Shown here: one piece after another, positions 1 to 9,732 of the stretch
How positions within the stretch are numbered: position 1 is the stretch's first letter
Layout: the number at the start of each line of letters is the position of its first letter
NCBI GenBank assembly: GCA_964574335.1
Contig: CAZNNH010000020.1
Location: forward strand, 1 to 58,583
DNA: 58,583 nt
Source of the DNA: CAZNNH01 sp964574335
Lineage (GTDB): Bacteria; Acidobacteriota; Vicinamibacteria; Fen-336
Reading direction: 5' to 3'
Translations under genes and position numbers: made by a program
The notes under the pieces: model-generated
The model's database searches: none
Seen by the model: only the letters and a program-made list of their open reading frames with translations
Told to the model about the DNA's origin: nothing

Positions 1-540
1 CTCGCCAACCCTCCTCGGGCGGCCCTTCCTGGGCCGGCGGGCGCCGTGGGTGGTGCGTGCACTCATGCGATGTCATTGATGAAATCATATGATTACACGT
101 GTGTCAAGAGCTTTCGTGCGAGAGGCCGAAGCGCGCCGAGATGGTGCCGAAGGTGAGGCCCGTCGACATCATCAGCGTGCAGTACCAGCGTTCCTGCGAA
201 TCCCTTGGATCTCCGCTGGGACTTCTCGGCTCGCCCAGGCGCATCGTTTCGGCAAGGACCGTAGGGGCTGAACCGGAAGCCCTTCACCAGCGGAGACGGT
301 GGTGAAGGCCCTCGAGGCGGGTGAGCCGGACCCGATGGGCGGGGGCTTGGTCTCATCGAAGGGGGTGTCGGGGGATCCGGAGAGCGACCCGGCGACCCAG
401 GGGATGGACGACGGTACCCGGGCTCGGGTTGTGGCGGCTCTGCGCGAGGTCCTTGGTGGAGGCTCTGGGCCGGATGGTGAGGCGTCAGGCGAACGCGGCC
501 AGGCGGGCCACGGGGCGGCCGGTCGAGGCGGCCCTCCGCC
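1..540. other. no recognisable gene; degraded leading region
   Basis: Several overlapping reading frames are open on both strands, as is usual in such GC-rich DNA, but none has a recognisable domain, a good ribosome binding site or a protein-like composition. It lies downstream of the istB remnant on the minus strand and may be its eroded 3' part or unrelated flanking DNA. An AT-richer patch near 75-105 stands out but carries no motif I can name. Confidence 0.5.
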
Positions 541-720
541 CACGATCTCGGCCAGGTCGCGCCGCTCACTGTCGCGCAGTGGCGCCAGCAACCAGTCGTC
601 GATGGCGGTCAGCTCGAGGCGTGCGATGCGGTCCTAGGTGCGGACGTAGGATCCGTCGCCGCGCGCCACAGCGAGCTGCTGGAGCAGTCGTGGCAAGCGG
701 ATGTAGGCGGCGTTGTGGCC
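541..720 (-). pseudogene. istB: IS21-family IstB helper ATPase, internal fragment with in-frame stop
   Basis: Reading leftwards from about 720, the translation gives RLPRLLQQLAVARGDGSYVR, then an in-frame TAG at 636-634, then the same frame continues with AIDDWLLAPLRDSERRDL. These match the central part of IstB, the AAA+ helper of IS21-family transposases (RLPRLL..LA.ARGDGSY and the Walker B-like DDW.LAPL..ERRDL block). The N-terminal Walker A part and the C-terminus are not present, and the stop interrupts it, so it is a dead fragment. Three 20-bp direct repeats at 951-1010 are of the kind found at IS21-family ends and may belong to the same lost element. Family identification is from remembered motifs. 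Confidence 0.68.
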
Positions 721-743
721 GCGGCGCCGGCCGCGCTCTGTGG

Positions 744-945
744 CTAGTCGTAGGCGATCTGCTCTGCCCCGAGCGGCGCCAACCCCCTCGACCACTGCGG
801 CCCGGCCGGCGGCACGCAGCCCGACACCGCGGAGGCCACCAGGTTGTCCTCGGGATCGCCAGGGATGTCCGGGCCCCATCGGCACAGGTACCGCTCGAAA
901 CGCCTGACGGCCCTCTCCAGCACGTCACCCACCTCGCTGACCCGG
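744..945 (-). pseudogene. IS91-type (Y2/HUH) transposase fragment, copy A
   Basis: The frame reads VSEVGDVLERAVRRFERYLC and then SAVSGCVPPAGPQW with GLAPL, a stretch typical of the middle of the large IS91/ISCR-like transposases common in high-GC Proteobacteria. It ends at a stop at 744 just before the DGF.LHA region that should follow, and it has no catalytic HUH domain. The first residues, SEVGDVL, are shared with copy B at about 2940-2965, where they are joined to a later part of the protein. So A and B are pieces of one ancestral gene with different deletions. It is not functional. Confidence 0.6.
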
Positions 946-950
946 GTGGT

Positions 951-1018
951 GGGAACAGGCGGTCGGTTCAGGGAATGAGCGGTCGTCCTGGGGAATGAAC
1001 GGTCGCCTGAGGGAACGG
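951..1018. repeat. three 20-bp direct repeats, copy A (possible IS end)
   Basis: Units start at 951, 971 and 991 with exact 20-bp periodicity, each beginning GGGAA and containing CGGTCG; a fourth partial unit starts at 1011. The same block recurs at 3068-3135 with one visible substitution. Arrays of about 20-bp repeats at an end are a known feature of IS21-family elements, and an istB remnant lies 230 bp away, so an IS terminus is the best guess. No transposase gene abuts it now. Confidence 0.6.
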
Positions 1019-1038
1019 GAAGACGCGCCGCCTCCGCC

Positions 1039-1382
1039 TCAGTGCAGATGCGCGTTCGGGTTGGGGGGCGGGAGCCGGGCGAAGGCAGGGTGGTCGGGCG
1101 ACCCGCGGGTCAGCACGATCGCGTAGAGGAACAGGGCGAAGCTGGTGGCGTGGCGACCGTTGACGGCCACGATCGGCGTGCCGTCGGGGTCGTAGGGTGC
1201 GGCGCCCTGGACCGCCGCACGACCCGCCTGGGCCGAGAGCCCCGGCGTGTGGAGGCCCGGGTAGAGCAGCAGCAGGCAGGTCACGACCGTGGCCGAGGCC
1301 GAGGCCGCCAGGCCCCGCGGGGCGTCCGGCAGACCGGCAGTCTGCCAGCCGAACAGCGTGATGCCGGCGTGGCCGGCCAGCC
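1039..1382 (-). pseudogene. shortened copy of the VKOR-DsbA gene with a large internal deletion
   Basis: The frame from about 1382 down to 1039 reproduces two separate pieces of the VKOR-DsbA protein encoded at 3156-4523. One is the last membrane segments (AGITLFGWQ..GLPDAPRGLA to GRAAVQ) and the other is the extreme C-terminus (AAPYDPDGTPIVAVNGRH to the final NPNAHLH). About 189 codons between them, including the CGHC thiol centre, are missing, yet the frame is kept. By eye the left part (951-1197) is almost identical to 3068-3314, while the right part (about 1206-1382) is only about 90 percent identical to 3881-4048. The two halves therefore have different ages. Lacking all four redox cysteines it cannot be an oxidoreductase. 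Confidence 0.85.
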
Positions 1383-1615
1383 GTACACAGTGATGGCTGC
1401 CCCGCATGTGGTGCGGCCATGGTCGAGAAGCGGTGAACCGTGCAGCTTCCCGTGAACGGAGAGATCGCCCTTCCGTCGGCCACGCACCTGCGCTGCCCGA
1501 GATGTCACCAAGTGATGCTGCGATACCAGGACGCGCGACGGCTGGGTGAAGAGGCCGTCGCGCCGGGTAGCCCTCCGAGCGATTCCACTCGACGAGGCCG
1601 ATCTCGATCCGGTTC

Positions 1616-2041
1616 TTAGCGCTCCAGACCGAGGAAGCGCTCCCAGGCCGCCCGTGGCGACAGGACGGTCACTGGCCCCCGGCAAGCCGCCGGGAAGTGC
1701 CTGAGGTTTCCGGTGACGACCGTCGCCGAAGGGGCGCGAAGGGCGACCTCCGGGAAGATCACGTCATCGTCGTCGGGGGGAGATCGATGGGCCCAGGGCA
1801 TGGCGGTGACATGCTCCTGGAACTGCAGGATGGCCAGGAACGCCTCCCGCCGCGCTGGTTCGATTCCCAGCCTGGGTCGCGCCAGCACCTCGCGGTACTC
1901 GAGCTCGACCCGGTCGTCGAGGCCGAGTCGCAGCCGCCGCCCCAGAAGCAGGTCAACCAGTCGTCCCGGTGGCCCCAAGGGCGACAGCAGACCTGATACC
2001 AGGACGTTCGTGTCTAGCACCCATACGGGTGCGTCAGCCAC
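1616..2041 (-). CDS. PIN-domain toxin of a type II toxin-antitoxin pair
   Basis: A PIN-fold ribonuclease of the COG1569/VapC-like type, expected to cleave RNA using a metal ion held by acidic residues. The N-terminus VWVLDTNVLVSGLL carries the first catalytic aspartate, LEYREVLARPRL supplies the conserved glutamate, and the DDDDVIFPEVAL and VVTGNLRHFP stretches are the later acidic and T/S-G-N..HF motifs of this subfamily. I start it at the GTG at 2041, which overlaps the antitoxin stop by 8 nt as in many such pairs; an ATG at 2059 would add six residues. It follows the antitoxin gene directly and should be co-transcribed with and neutralised by it. It looks intact despite the decayed surroundings. 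Confidence 0.85.
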   Translation of the reverse strand: MADAPVWVLDTNVLVSGLLSPLGPPGRLVDLLLGRRLRLGLDDRVELEYREVLARPRLGIEPARREAFLAILQFQEHVTAMPWAHRSPPDDDDVIFPEVALRAPSATVVTGNLRHFPAACRGPVTVLSPRAAWERFLGLER

Positions 2042-2336
2042 GCTGTGTCCTGCGTGCAAGGGCGCGACGCGCCGCTTTGATCTCCTTGTCGATCTCGGCC
2101 CGCGTCAGGCCGTCCGAGCTTTGGTCCCTGGCCTGGGTCCGGATGGCTCGGACTGCCTTGCGAGCCCGTGCGAACACGAGCTCCTGCATGTCCTCGAGCA
2201 AGGTGGCATCGCTGGTCGGAACCATGATGCTCCGTGGGACCCCATCCTTGGTGATTACGATCGCGCCCTCCCGCTCGAGGTCTTTCCAGACTCTTCCGGG
2301 GCTCGCTGCGAGCACTCTCGACGCCACGGTCTTCAT
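2034..2336 (-). CDS. antitoxin of the PIN toxin pair (Phd/YefM-like)
   Basis: A 100-residue protein beginning MKTVASRVLAASPGRVWKDL, followed by GAIVITKDGVPRSIMVP. That is the layout of Phd/YefM-type antitoxins: a short DNA-binding N-domain with the 'I T K x G x P x A' loop, then a charged C-terminal part (about residues 40-100, rich in Arg/Lys/Glu) that wraps the toxin. The reading frame stays open upstream to 2489, but that extension is low-complexity and crosses an 11-bp palindrome, so I take the ATG at 2336. The stop overlaps the toxin GTG by 8 nt. Autoregulation through the palindrome at 2337-2366 is likely. Confidence 0.8.
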   Translation of the reverse strand: MKTVASRVLAASPGRVWKDLEREGAIVITKDGVPRSIMVPTSDATLLEDMQELVFARARKAVRAIRTQARDQSSDGLTRAEIDKEIKAARRALARRTQRG

Positions 2337-2366
2337 GCACGACGATTGCACATGGAATCGTCGTGC
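2337..2366. promoter_or_regulatory. palindromic operator touching the antitoxin start codon
   Basis: Perfect 11-bp inverted repeat GCACGACGATT (2337-2347) and AATCGTCGTGC (2356-2366) with an 8-bp spacer, ending one base from the antitoxin ATG. A TTGACG that could serve as a -35 element lies at 2371-2366 on the minus strand. There is no Shine-Dalgarno sequence between palindrome and ATG, so the mRNA may be leaderless or start just upstream. An antitoxin-bound autoregulatory site is the expected role; this is inference. Confidence 0.6.
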
Positions 2367-2589
2367 GTCAAGCCCCTCCTCGTCGGGATGTGGACCAGGC
2401 ACTCCTGGTGCTCGAATGCTCGTGCTTGCCAGCGACCTGCCGTTTCCGGACTGCATCTGCGATGTCCCGCGCGTGGCTCGAGCCATCATCGACGCGGATC
2501 AACCGCAGCTCGCTGGCAGCACGTGGCTGCGCCCGACTCCATGGCTGCTTGACGCCCAGGACCTGCGCTACCGGCTCCGTTAGGCCGCG
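2367..2589. other. no recognisable gene between TA module and IS91 remnant
   Basis: Open frames exist but nothing in them resembles a known domain. This is the region immediately 3' of the copy B transposase remnant and upstream of the toxin-antitoxin operator. Confidence 0.45.
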
Positions 2590-2997
2590 CGTCAGGCCCA
2601 GCTCGAGCTCTTCCAGTACGGCGGACCCCGGCTCGGCGAGCGGTGGGGCACCTCGGTCGCTTCGCCCAGCGCGGCCAGGTAGCGGGCAATCCGGCTGGGC
2701 TCCTCGAGGACCCCCAGCAGCCTCATGCGCCCCCCGCAGGAGGGGCAAGATAGAACATCCCGGCACCCCCGCGTAGCGAACCGTGTGCGGGCGTGGTGGC
2801 GGCACGCCGGTGGCCAGCCGCCACAGCAGAGATGGCGGGTCCATGTCCACCGCCACCGTCCCGTCGCTGCACGCCTTCTTCAAGATGATCCGCACCAGAC
2901 CGTCCGGGCGATGCTCCAGCCGCTCCTGCCCGATAGGCGGGCGCAGCACGTCGCCCACCTCGCTGGTCTTCAGGTGCCCGGAACCCCACCAGTAGAG
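2590..2997 (-). pseudogene. IS91-type transposase C-terminal remnant, copy B
   Basis: Read leftwards this shows SEVGDVL joined directly to RPPIGQERLEHRPDGLVRI, then DGTVAVDMDPPSLLWRLA and VPPPRPHTVRYAGV, which are hallmark C-terminal blocks of IS91/ISCR-type transposases. After a frame change near 2750-2765 a zinc-ribbon piece, CPSCGGRMRLL, and then ATEVPHRSPSRGPPYWKS complete the usual end of the protein. The join after GDVL and the missing spacer before CPSCGG are two internal deletions compared with the family. The N-terminal HUH/Y2 catalytic region is absent. It lies on the same strand as VKOR and immediately downstream of it. Confidence 0.75.
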
Positions 2998-3067
2998 CTC
3001 GCCGGATCTGCCGCCGCTGCAACTTCCGCCGGCTCTGTTTCCCTCGGGAGTTGTGAGTCGAGGGGGT

Positions 3068-3135
3068 GGGAACAGGCGGTCGGTTCACGGAATGAGCGGT
3101 CGTCCTGGGGAATGAACGGTCGCCTGAGGGAACGG
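3068..3135. repeat. three 20-bp direct repeats, copy B (possible IS end)
   Basis: Same block as 951-1018, with units starting at 3068, 3088 and 3108. It sits 20 bp beyond the VKOR stop codon, between VKOR and the IS91-like remnant. The only clear difference from copy A is the first base of the second unit. It may mark the boundary of an inserted element. Confidence 0.6.
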
Positions 3136-3155
3136 GAAGACGCGCCGCCTCCGCC

Positions 3156-4523
3156 TCAGTGCAGATGCGCGTTCGGGTTGGGGGGCGGGAGCCGGGCGAA
3201 GGCAGGGTGGTCGGGCGACCCGCGGGTCAGCACGATCGCGTAGAGGAACAGGGCGAAGCTGGTGGCGTGGCGACCGTTGACGGCCACGATCGGCGTGCCG
3301 TCGGGGTCGTAAGGCGCGGCCGCCGCCACGTCCTCGTCGATCTGGGCATGGGTCTCATCGGCGGCGGCGCACGCCTCGAGCGGATGCCGGCCTTCGAGCG
3401 GCGCGGCCAGCTCGAACACCCGCTCCGGGGTGAGCCCTTCCTGATCCTCGAACAGCTTCCGGGAGAGGTCCTTGTAGCCCTCGCGACCTTCCAGGCAGAT
3501 CCGCACCTCGGCTGCCAGGCAGCGAACCGTGGGCTCGCCCTGGGCCGCGATCATCGGGTTGCAGGCGCCGTCCAGCGGGAACTGGCGCGAGTCGACGCTG
3601 AAGCTGCCCGGGGGCAGGTGCTCGCGCAACTGGTCCAACGTCTCGTGGAGGTCAGCGCAGTGGCCGCACAGCGCGTCGGTCCACTCGGTGATCCGCACCG
3701 GCGCCGAGGCGGGGCCGTCGAGGCTGCGGGGGGGCGGCAGCTCCTGGGGTGTGGCGTTTCGGTAGATGTAGAGCGAGTCGCTCAGCGTCTGCTTGAGGCT
3801 CGGGGCGAGCGAGTCGACGAACTGCTCGAGGTGGCGGTCGGTCTCCGGGTCGCCGGCGCCGGCCGAGGCCGCGGCCTCCTGGACGGCCGCCCGGCCCGCC
3901 GCCGCCGAGAGCCCCGGCGTGTGGAGGCCCGGGTAGAGCAGCAGCAGGTAGGTCACGACCGTGGCCGAGGCCGCTGTCGCCAGGCCCCGCGGGGCGTCCG
4001 GCAGGCCGGCTTGCTGCCAGCCGAAGAGGGTGATCCCGGCGTAGCCGGCCACCAGCACGTAGGTGCCGAAGCAGCCGAGGCACACGGCCCGCTCCGAGGC
4101 GCTGACGGCGAGCATCACCACCACCGTCACCACACCGGCGGCGGCCACCATCCGGATCGCCGAGACCACCGCCCCCGAGATCGGGCGATGCTCGGCGAGC
4201 CGCCAGAGGCCGAGCAGCGGCAGGGCGCCCGCTACCAGCCCCCACGCCAGACCCCAGCCGGCCACCGGGAGACCGCTCCACCGGTGGATCGCCGAGGCGA
4301 AGGTGGAGTCCCAAACCCGCGCGCAGTCGGCGGTGGCGCCGAGGGTGCAGAAGGGGACACCGCCTCTGCGGCTCAGCAGCAGCTCGGCCCACAGCACCAG
4401 CGCCCACAGCGCGCTCAGCGCACCGAGGGCGGTGGCAGCCGCAAGCGAGGCCGGGCTCACCGCTCGCCTTGCCTCTGGCGGCGAGCCGTTCTTCCCCCCG
4501 GCCCTCGTCTCCCTCTCGCTCAC
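3156..4523 (-). CDS. VKOR-DsbA fusion, disulfide-forming membrane oxidoreductase
   Basis: A 455-residue inner-membrane protein. Residues about 25-200 form a VKOR-type helical bundle with the loop cysteines C59 and C67 and the membrane CLGC centre at 148-151, which passes electrons to quinone. After a linker, residues about 275-455 are a DsbA-like thioredoxin domain with the active site CGHC at 286-289. Such natural fusions oxidise periplasmic thiols using quinone as final acceptor. The GTG start lies four bases after the ccmI stop, so it is the last gene of the ccm operon. That suggests a role in the thiol economy of cytochrome c assembly, where apocytochrome CXXCH cysteines are oxidised and re-reduced. 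A shortened copy lies at 1039-1382. Confidence 0.92.
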   Translation of the reverse strand: MSERETRAGGKNGSPPEARRAVSPASLAAATALGALSALWALVLWAELLLSRRGGVPFCTLGATADCARVWDSTFASAIHRWSGLPVAGWGLAWGLVAGALPLLGLWRLAEHRPISGAVVSAIRMVAAAGVVTVVVMLAVSASERAVCLGCFGTYVLVAGYAGITLFGWQQAGLPDAPRGLATAASATVVTYLLLLYPGLHTPGLSAAAGRAAVQEAAASAGAGDPETDRHLEQFVDSLAPSLKQTLSDSLYIYRNATPQELPPPRSLDGPASAPVRITEWTDALCGHCADLHETLDQLREHLPPGSFSVDSRQFPLDGACNPMIAAQGEPTVRCLAAEVRICLEGREGYKDLSRKLFEDQEGLTPERVFELAAPLEGRHPLEACAAADETHAQIDEDVAAAAPYDPDGTPIVAVNGRHATSFALFLYAIVLTRGSPDHPAFARLPPPNPNAHLH

Positions 4524-4527
4524 GGCG

Positions 4528-5889
4528 TCAGCGTTTCAGCACCAGACGCAGCCCGGAGCTGCCGGCCGGGATGTCGTCGAGCGAGGCGTGCGGGTCGTTG
4601 GGGTCGCGCGTTCCCGCGTCCCCGTCGGCGTCGGCCCGCACCTCGATGTGGGCGCGCTCGGGAATCGGCTCGCCCATCATCGACTGGGCGGGACCGATCC
4701 GGAAGGGAAGCGGGAAGGACGTGGCCACCATCCGGCTCACCGCCACCGGCGGTCCCTCGGCCCCCTTCTCGCGCACGGTGATGAAGACCACGGTCCCCGG
4801 CGCCACCTGGCCAGCCAGGGCCGGGTCTAGCTCCACCACACCCGAAAGCCCTGGCCCCTCGTCCGCCGGGTTGGCGGCGGGCGCCGTATCGGCGATCGCC
4901 TCGGCCGCAGGGTCCGGGCGCAGCGCCGCGTGGGGGTTCTCGTCGCCGGTGGCGGGCTCGGCCTCGGCGATCGGGCTGCTCGACATCTGCTGCCAGAGCG
5001 AGTCGAGCACGTCCTTCTGGTCCGGGAAGCGCTGCTTGGCGGCTTCGATGTTGGCCTTCGCCTCCTCCCGCCGGCCCAGGCGGAGCAGCACCAGGCTCCG
5101 GTGGACGTGAGCGTCGAACAGATCCGGGGCGGCGCCGAGCGCCTGGTCCAGCATCTCCAGGGCCACGTCCGGCTGCCCCATCGCCAGCCTCACCAACGAC
5201 TGGTAGGTGAGCCCGTGGGGCTCCCCCGGTTGCAGCTCCAGCACCTTCTTGGTCTCGTTCCAGACCCCCATCAGGTCCTGGCGGGTCAGCATCAGCCGGG
5301 TCAGGGCCAGGTGGGCCTCGACGTCGTCCGGGTGCTGGTCCAGCCAGGCGCGGATCTCGGCCTCCTCGGCTTCATCCATCCCCGACGAGGCCCCGGGCGT
5401 CTGACCGCCGGTGGCCGAGCTGCCGGCCACCCGCTCCTCGGCCGAGCGCGAGACGAAGAGGAGCATCAGCCCGAGGACCACCACCGAGCCGGCACCCCAC
5501 ACGAACCCCTTGAGCGCCGGGTACCGGGCCAGCCACCCCGCCTCGCCCTCCGGCACCTCGTCGGCGGCCCTCTTCCTACGCGCGGACCGCGCCGCCGTCG
5601 CACGCTGGGCTTCGAGGTCGCGCAGCACTCGAGCTGCCGCGAGCTCGAGCGCATAGCGCTCCCGGGCGAGCTGCTGCGGGGTTCGCTTGGCCTTTGTATC
5701 CTCGAGCTCCCGGAGCTGCTGGATCAGCTCGTCGCGGCGGGCCTCGAGGTCCAGGGCGGGCGGCTCGTCGAGGGTCTTGGCCGCCTCTCGGCCCTTCGAG
5801 AGCAGCCGGAAGACCAGCAGCGCGCCGAGGACCAGCCCGGCCCCCAACACGCCCAGGCTGGTAACCCAGTCGATGGGCGGGCCCGTCAT
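4528..5889 (-). CDS. ccmI: cytochrome c maturation protein CcmI-like (TPR)
   Basis: A 453-residue protein with an N-terminal membrane segment (VTSLGVLGAGLVLGALLVF), a cytoplasmic coiled-coil loop (about 30-120), a second membrane helix (VWGAGSVVVLGLMLLFV) and periplasmic TPR repeats (about 170-300). The C-terminal domain, with VELDPALAGQVAPGTVVFI, is typical of CcmI/CycH. It binds apocytochrome c C-termini and presents them to the CcmF-CcmH haem ligation complex. The start ATG at 5889 overlaps the ccmH stop by four bases (ATGA). A longer upstream frame is only ccmH read out of frame. Confidence 0.88.
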   Translation of the reverse strand: MTGPPIDWVTSLGVLGAGLVLGALLVFRLLSKGREAAKTLDEPPALDLEARRDELIQQLRELEDTKAKRTPQQLARERYALELAAARVLRDLEAQRATAARSARRKRAADEVPEGEAGWLARYPALKGFVWGAGSVVVLGLMLLFVSRSAEERVAGSSATGGQTPGASSGMDEAEEAEIRAWLDQHPDDVEAHLALTRLMLTRQDLMGVWNETKKVLELQPGEPHGLTYQSLVRLAMGQPDVALEMLDQALGAAPDLFDAHVHRSLVLLRLGRREEAKANIEAAKQRFPDQKDVLDSLWQQMSSSPIAEAEPATGDENPHAALRPDPAAEAIADTAPAANPADEGPGLSGVVELDPALAGQVAPGTVVFITVREKGAEGPPVAVSRMVATSFPLPFRIGPAQSMMGEPIPERAHIEVRADADGDAGTRDPNDPHASLDDIPAGSSGLRLVLKR

Positions 5890-6527
5890 CGGCGGCCCCT
5901 GCCTTCTGGCGAGAGGCCGCCCGGCCAGCCGTAGGCCAGCTCGCGCACCTTCAGCAGGTGCGCCGCCAGCTCGGCATCGTCCGGCAGCGTGTCGGGTCCC
6001 GGCGAGCCCTCGTCGTGCCGCGCACCGGCGCTCGAAGCCGGCGCCTCGACGGCCGGGGCACGGGCGGCGGCGCGCGGGGCACGAAGCGCCCAGGCCACGA
6101 TCCCGCCGCCGACCAGCAGACCGGCGAGAGGCGCCAGCCAGACCAGCCAGTTGACGCCGCGCAGCGGTGGCTCGAGGCGGACGAACTCGCCGTACGACTT
6201 CTCGAAGTACGACAGGATCTGCTCCTCGTCGTAGCCGGCCGCCAGCAGCTCGCGCACCTGGTGCTTCATGTTCTGGGCCATCCCGGCCGGGGAGTCGGCC
6301 ACCGAGAGGCCCTGGCACACCGGGCAACGCAGGAGGGCGGTCACCTCGTGGGTGCGCTTCTCGAGCGCGTCCCCGGCCAGCGGCCCGACGTGCGGCGGCC
6401 CCACCGCCGCCTCCACCGCCGCCAGGTCGGGGGCGGCAGGCACGTCGATCTGGGGTGCCGCCACCGAAACGACCGCGACCGCTACCAAGGTCGAGACGAG
6501 GAGCCCGGCTCGGCCGATCCGTCTCAT
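5886..6527 (-). CDS. ccmH: cytochrome c maturation thioredox subunit CcmH
   Basis: A 213-residue protein with an N-terminal signal segment and the LRCPVCQ motif, whose two cysteines reduce or resolve the apocytochrome CXXCH thiols before haem ligation. The block QNMKHQVRELLAAGYDEEQI with YGEFVRLEPP is the conserved three-helix CcmH fold. A membrane helix (LVWLAPLAGLLVGGGIVAWAL) follows and then a longer acidic cytoplasmic tail than in the minimal family. ATGA overlaps with ccmG upstream and ccmI downstream fix the start at 6527. Confidence 0.92.
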   Translation of the reverse strand: MRRIGRAGLLVSTLVAVAVVSVAAPQIDVPAAPDLAAVEAAVGPPHVGPLAGDALEKRTHEVTALLRCPVCQGLSVADSPAGMAQNMKHQVRELLAAGYDEEQILSYFEKSYGEFVRLEPPLRGVNWLVWLAPLAGLLVGGGIVAWALRAPRAAARAPAVEAPASSAGARHDEGSPGPDTLPDDAELAAHLLKVRELAYGWPGGLSPEGRGRR

Positions 6528-7056
6528 CGTCCCTCCTCTGCCCCACGCATGGCCTGGCGGAGCTGGGCCGAGAGCGAGTCCGGGTCGAGCGGCCCGACGT
6601 GCTTGGCCATGATCGTGCCCTGGGCGTCGATGAAGAACGTCTCCGGCACGCCGTAGACGCCGTAGGCGATGGCCACCTTTCCCTCCGGGTCGAGAAGCGT
6701 CGGGTAGGCGCTGCCGCGCGCGCTCAGGAACGCCCGCACCTGGGGCTCCTGGTCCTCGTAGATCACGCCCAGGAAGTGGGCGTCGGAGCCCACCGCCCTT
6801 GCGGCCTGGGCCAGCACCGGGTGCTCCTGGAGGCACGGCACGCACCAGGTGGCCCAGAAGTTGATCACCACCGGTCGACCGGCCAGCCCGGCCAGCGAGA
6901 TCGGCTCCCCACCGCCGATGGGCGAGAGCGAGAACGGCGGCGCGGGACGCCCGATCAGCGGCGAGTCGACCTGTGCGGGGTTGCGCCCCAGATTGGCGAG
7001 CAGGAGACCGATCAGGGGGAGCACCAGCAGCAGGCCTACGACCAGCACCTTGCGGT

Positions 7057-7060
<4 letters not shown>
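6524..7060 (-). CDS. ccmG: thiol:disulfide protein CcmG/DsbE (TlpA-like)
   Basis: A 178-residue membrane-anchored thioredoxin. The sequence runs from one N-terminal helix (VLVVGLLLVLPLIGLLLA) through IGRPAPPFSL to the active site WATWCVPC. GVYGVPETFFID supplies the cis-proline loop (GVPE) typical of CcmG. It keeps apocytochrome and CcmH thiols reduced in the periplasm. The GTG at 7060 overlaps the ccmF TGA by four bases; the open frame above it is ccmF read in another phase. Confidence 0.92.
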
Positions 7061-9056
<1,996 letters not shown>

Positions 9057-9057
<1 letters not shown>

Positions 9058-9569
9058 CAGGGCTTGTCGTCCAGACCCTTGGTGGTCTCGATGAGCATCT
9101 TGATGTCGGTGTTGGTGCGGGCCTCGTCCGGCGCCCGGTACTCGTTGTCGTGCGACACCATCAACCGCCGGCCCTCGAAGTAGCCGGCCCGGCTCATGGT
9201 GCCTTCGACCACCACGCCGATCCCCTCGCGGAACATCTGCGGGGGGACGCCGCTGGCCTTGACGTGGACCGAGGCCTGGCCGTCGGTCACGTCGAACTCC
9301 AGGCTCGAAGCGCCGGCACCTTCCTGGACCGAGTCGTCCGCCACCAGACCGCCCAGGCGGATGGTGGCACCGATCGCCTTGTCGCCGGCGGCCTTCAGGT
9401 CGCTGGGACCCCAGTAGTAGACGAGGTTCTCGCCGATCCCGCCATAGGTGATCACCACGAAGGCCAGGCCGGCAACGACCAGCGCCCCCACTGCGAACCA
9501 CCGGTTGCGGCTCGAGGAGACGGGGACGGCATTGGGCCGCGTCTCGGCGGCCGGGTTGACGTCACTCAT
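9057..9569 (-). CDS. ccmE: periplasmic haem chaperone CcmE
   Basis: A 170-residue protein with one N-terminal membrane anchor (WFAVGALVVAGLAFVVITYGG) and the OB-fold domain. The haem-attaching histidine sits in SHDNEYRAPD, equivalent to the family HDENY. GVPPQMFREGIGVVVEG is the other signature block. It receives haem from the CcmABCD complex covalently and hands it to CcmF. The start is set at the ATG at 9569, four bases after the small ccmD; an upstream in-frame extension overlaps ccmD and is rejected. Confidence 0.94.
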
Positions 9570-9573
9570 GGGT

Positions 9574-9732
9574 TCAGACCTCGGTCTCACGGCGGGCCTC
9601 GCGCTCGCGCCTTCGGAGCTCGGCACGATAGCGGACGACGATCGAGGCCGCATAGCTGATCAGCACCAACGCGCTCACCACGTAGGCGAGCCAGACGAAC
9701 TCCCAGCCCCCGGTCAGCACACCCGTGATCAC
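9574..9732 (-). CDS. ccmD: small haem exporter subunit CcmD
   Basis: A 52-residue single-pass membrane protein. GGWEFVWLAYVVSALVLISYAA is the membrane helix, with the conserved WEFVWLAY entry, followed by a basic cytoplasmic tail (RYRAELRRREREARRE). CcmD stabilises the CcmC-CcmE complex during haem loading. The GTG start at 9732 overlaps the ccmC TGA by four bases, matching the coupling pattern of the whole operon. It is easy to miss because a longer frame crosses it. Confidence 0.88.
   Translation of the reverse strand: MITGVLTGGWEFVWLAYVVSALVLISYAASIVVRYRAELRRREREARRETEV

Noticed and set aside
744..1407. Treating the IS91 and VKOR fragments as functional small genes
   Set aside because: They lack catalytic domains or redox cysteines and show internal deletions relative to complete homologues.
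2337..2489. Longer antitoxin starting at 2489
   Set aside because: The extension crosses the palindromic operator and has no antitoxin-like sequence.
2723..3088. Minus-strand ORF over the IS91 remnant
   Set aside because: It is a different frame of the decayed transposase with no domain of its own.
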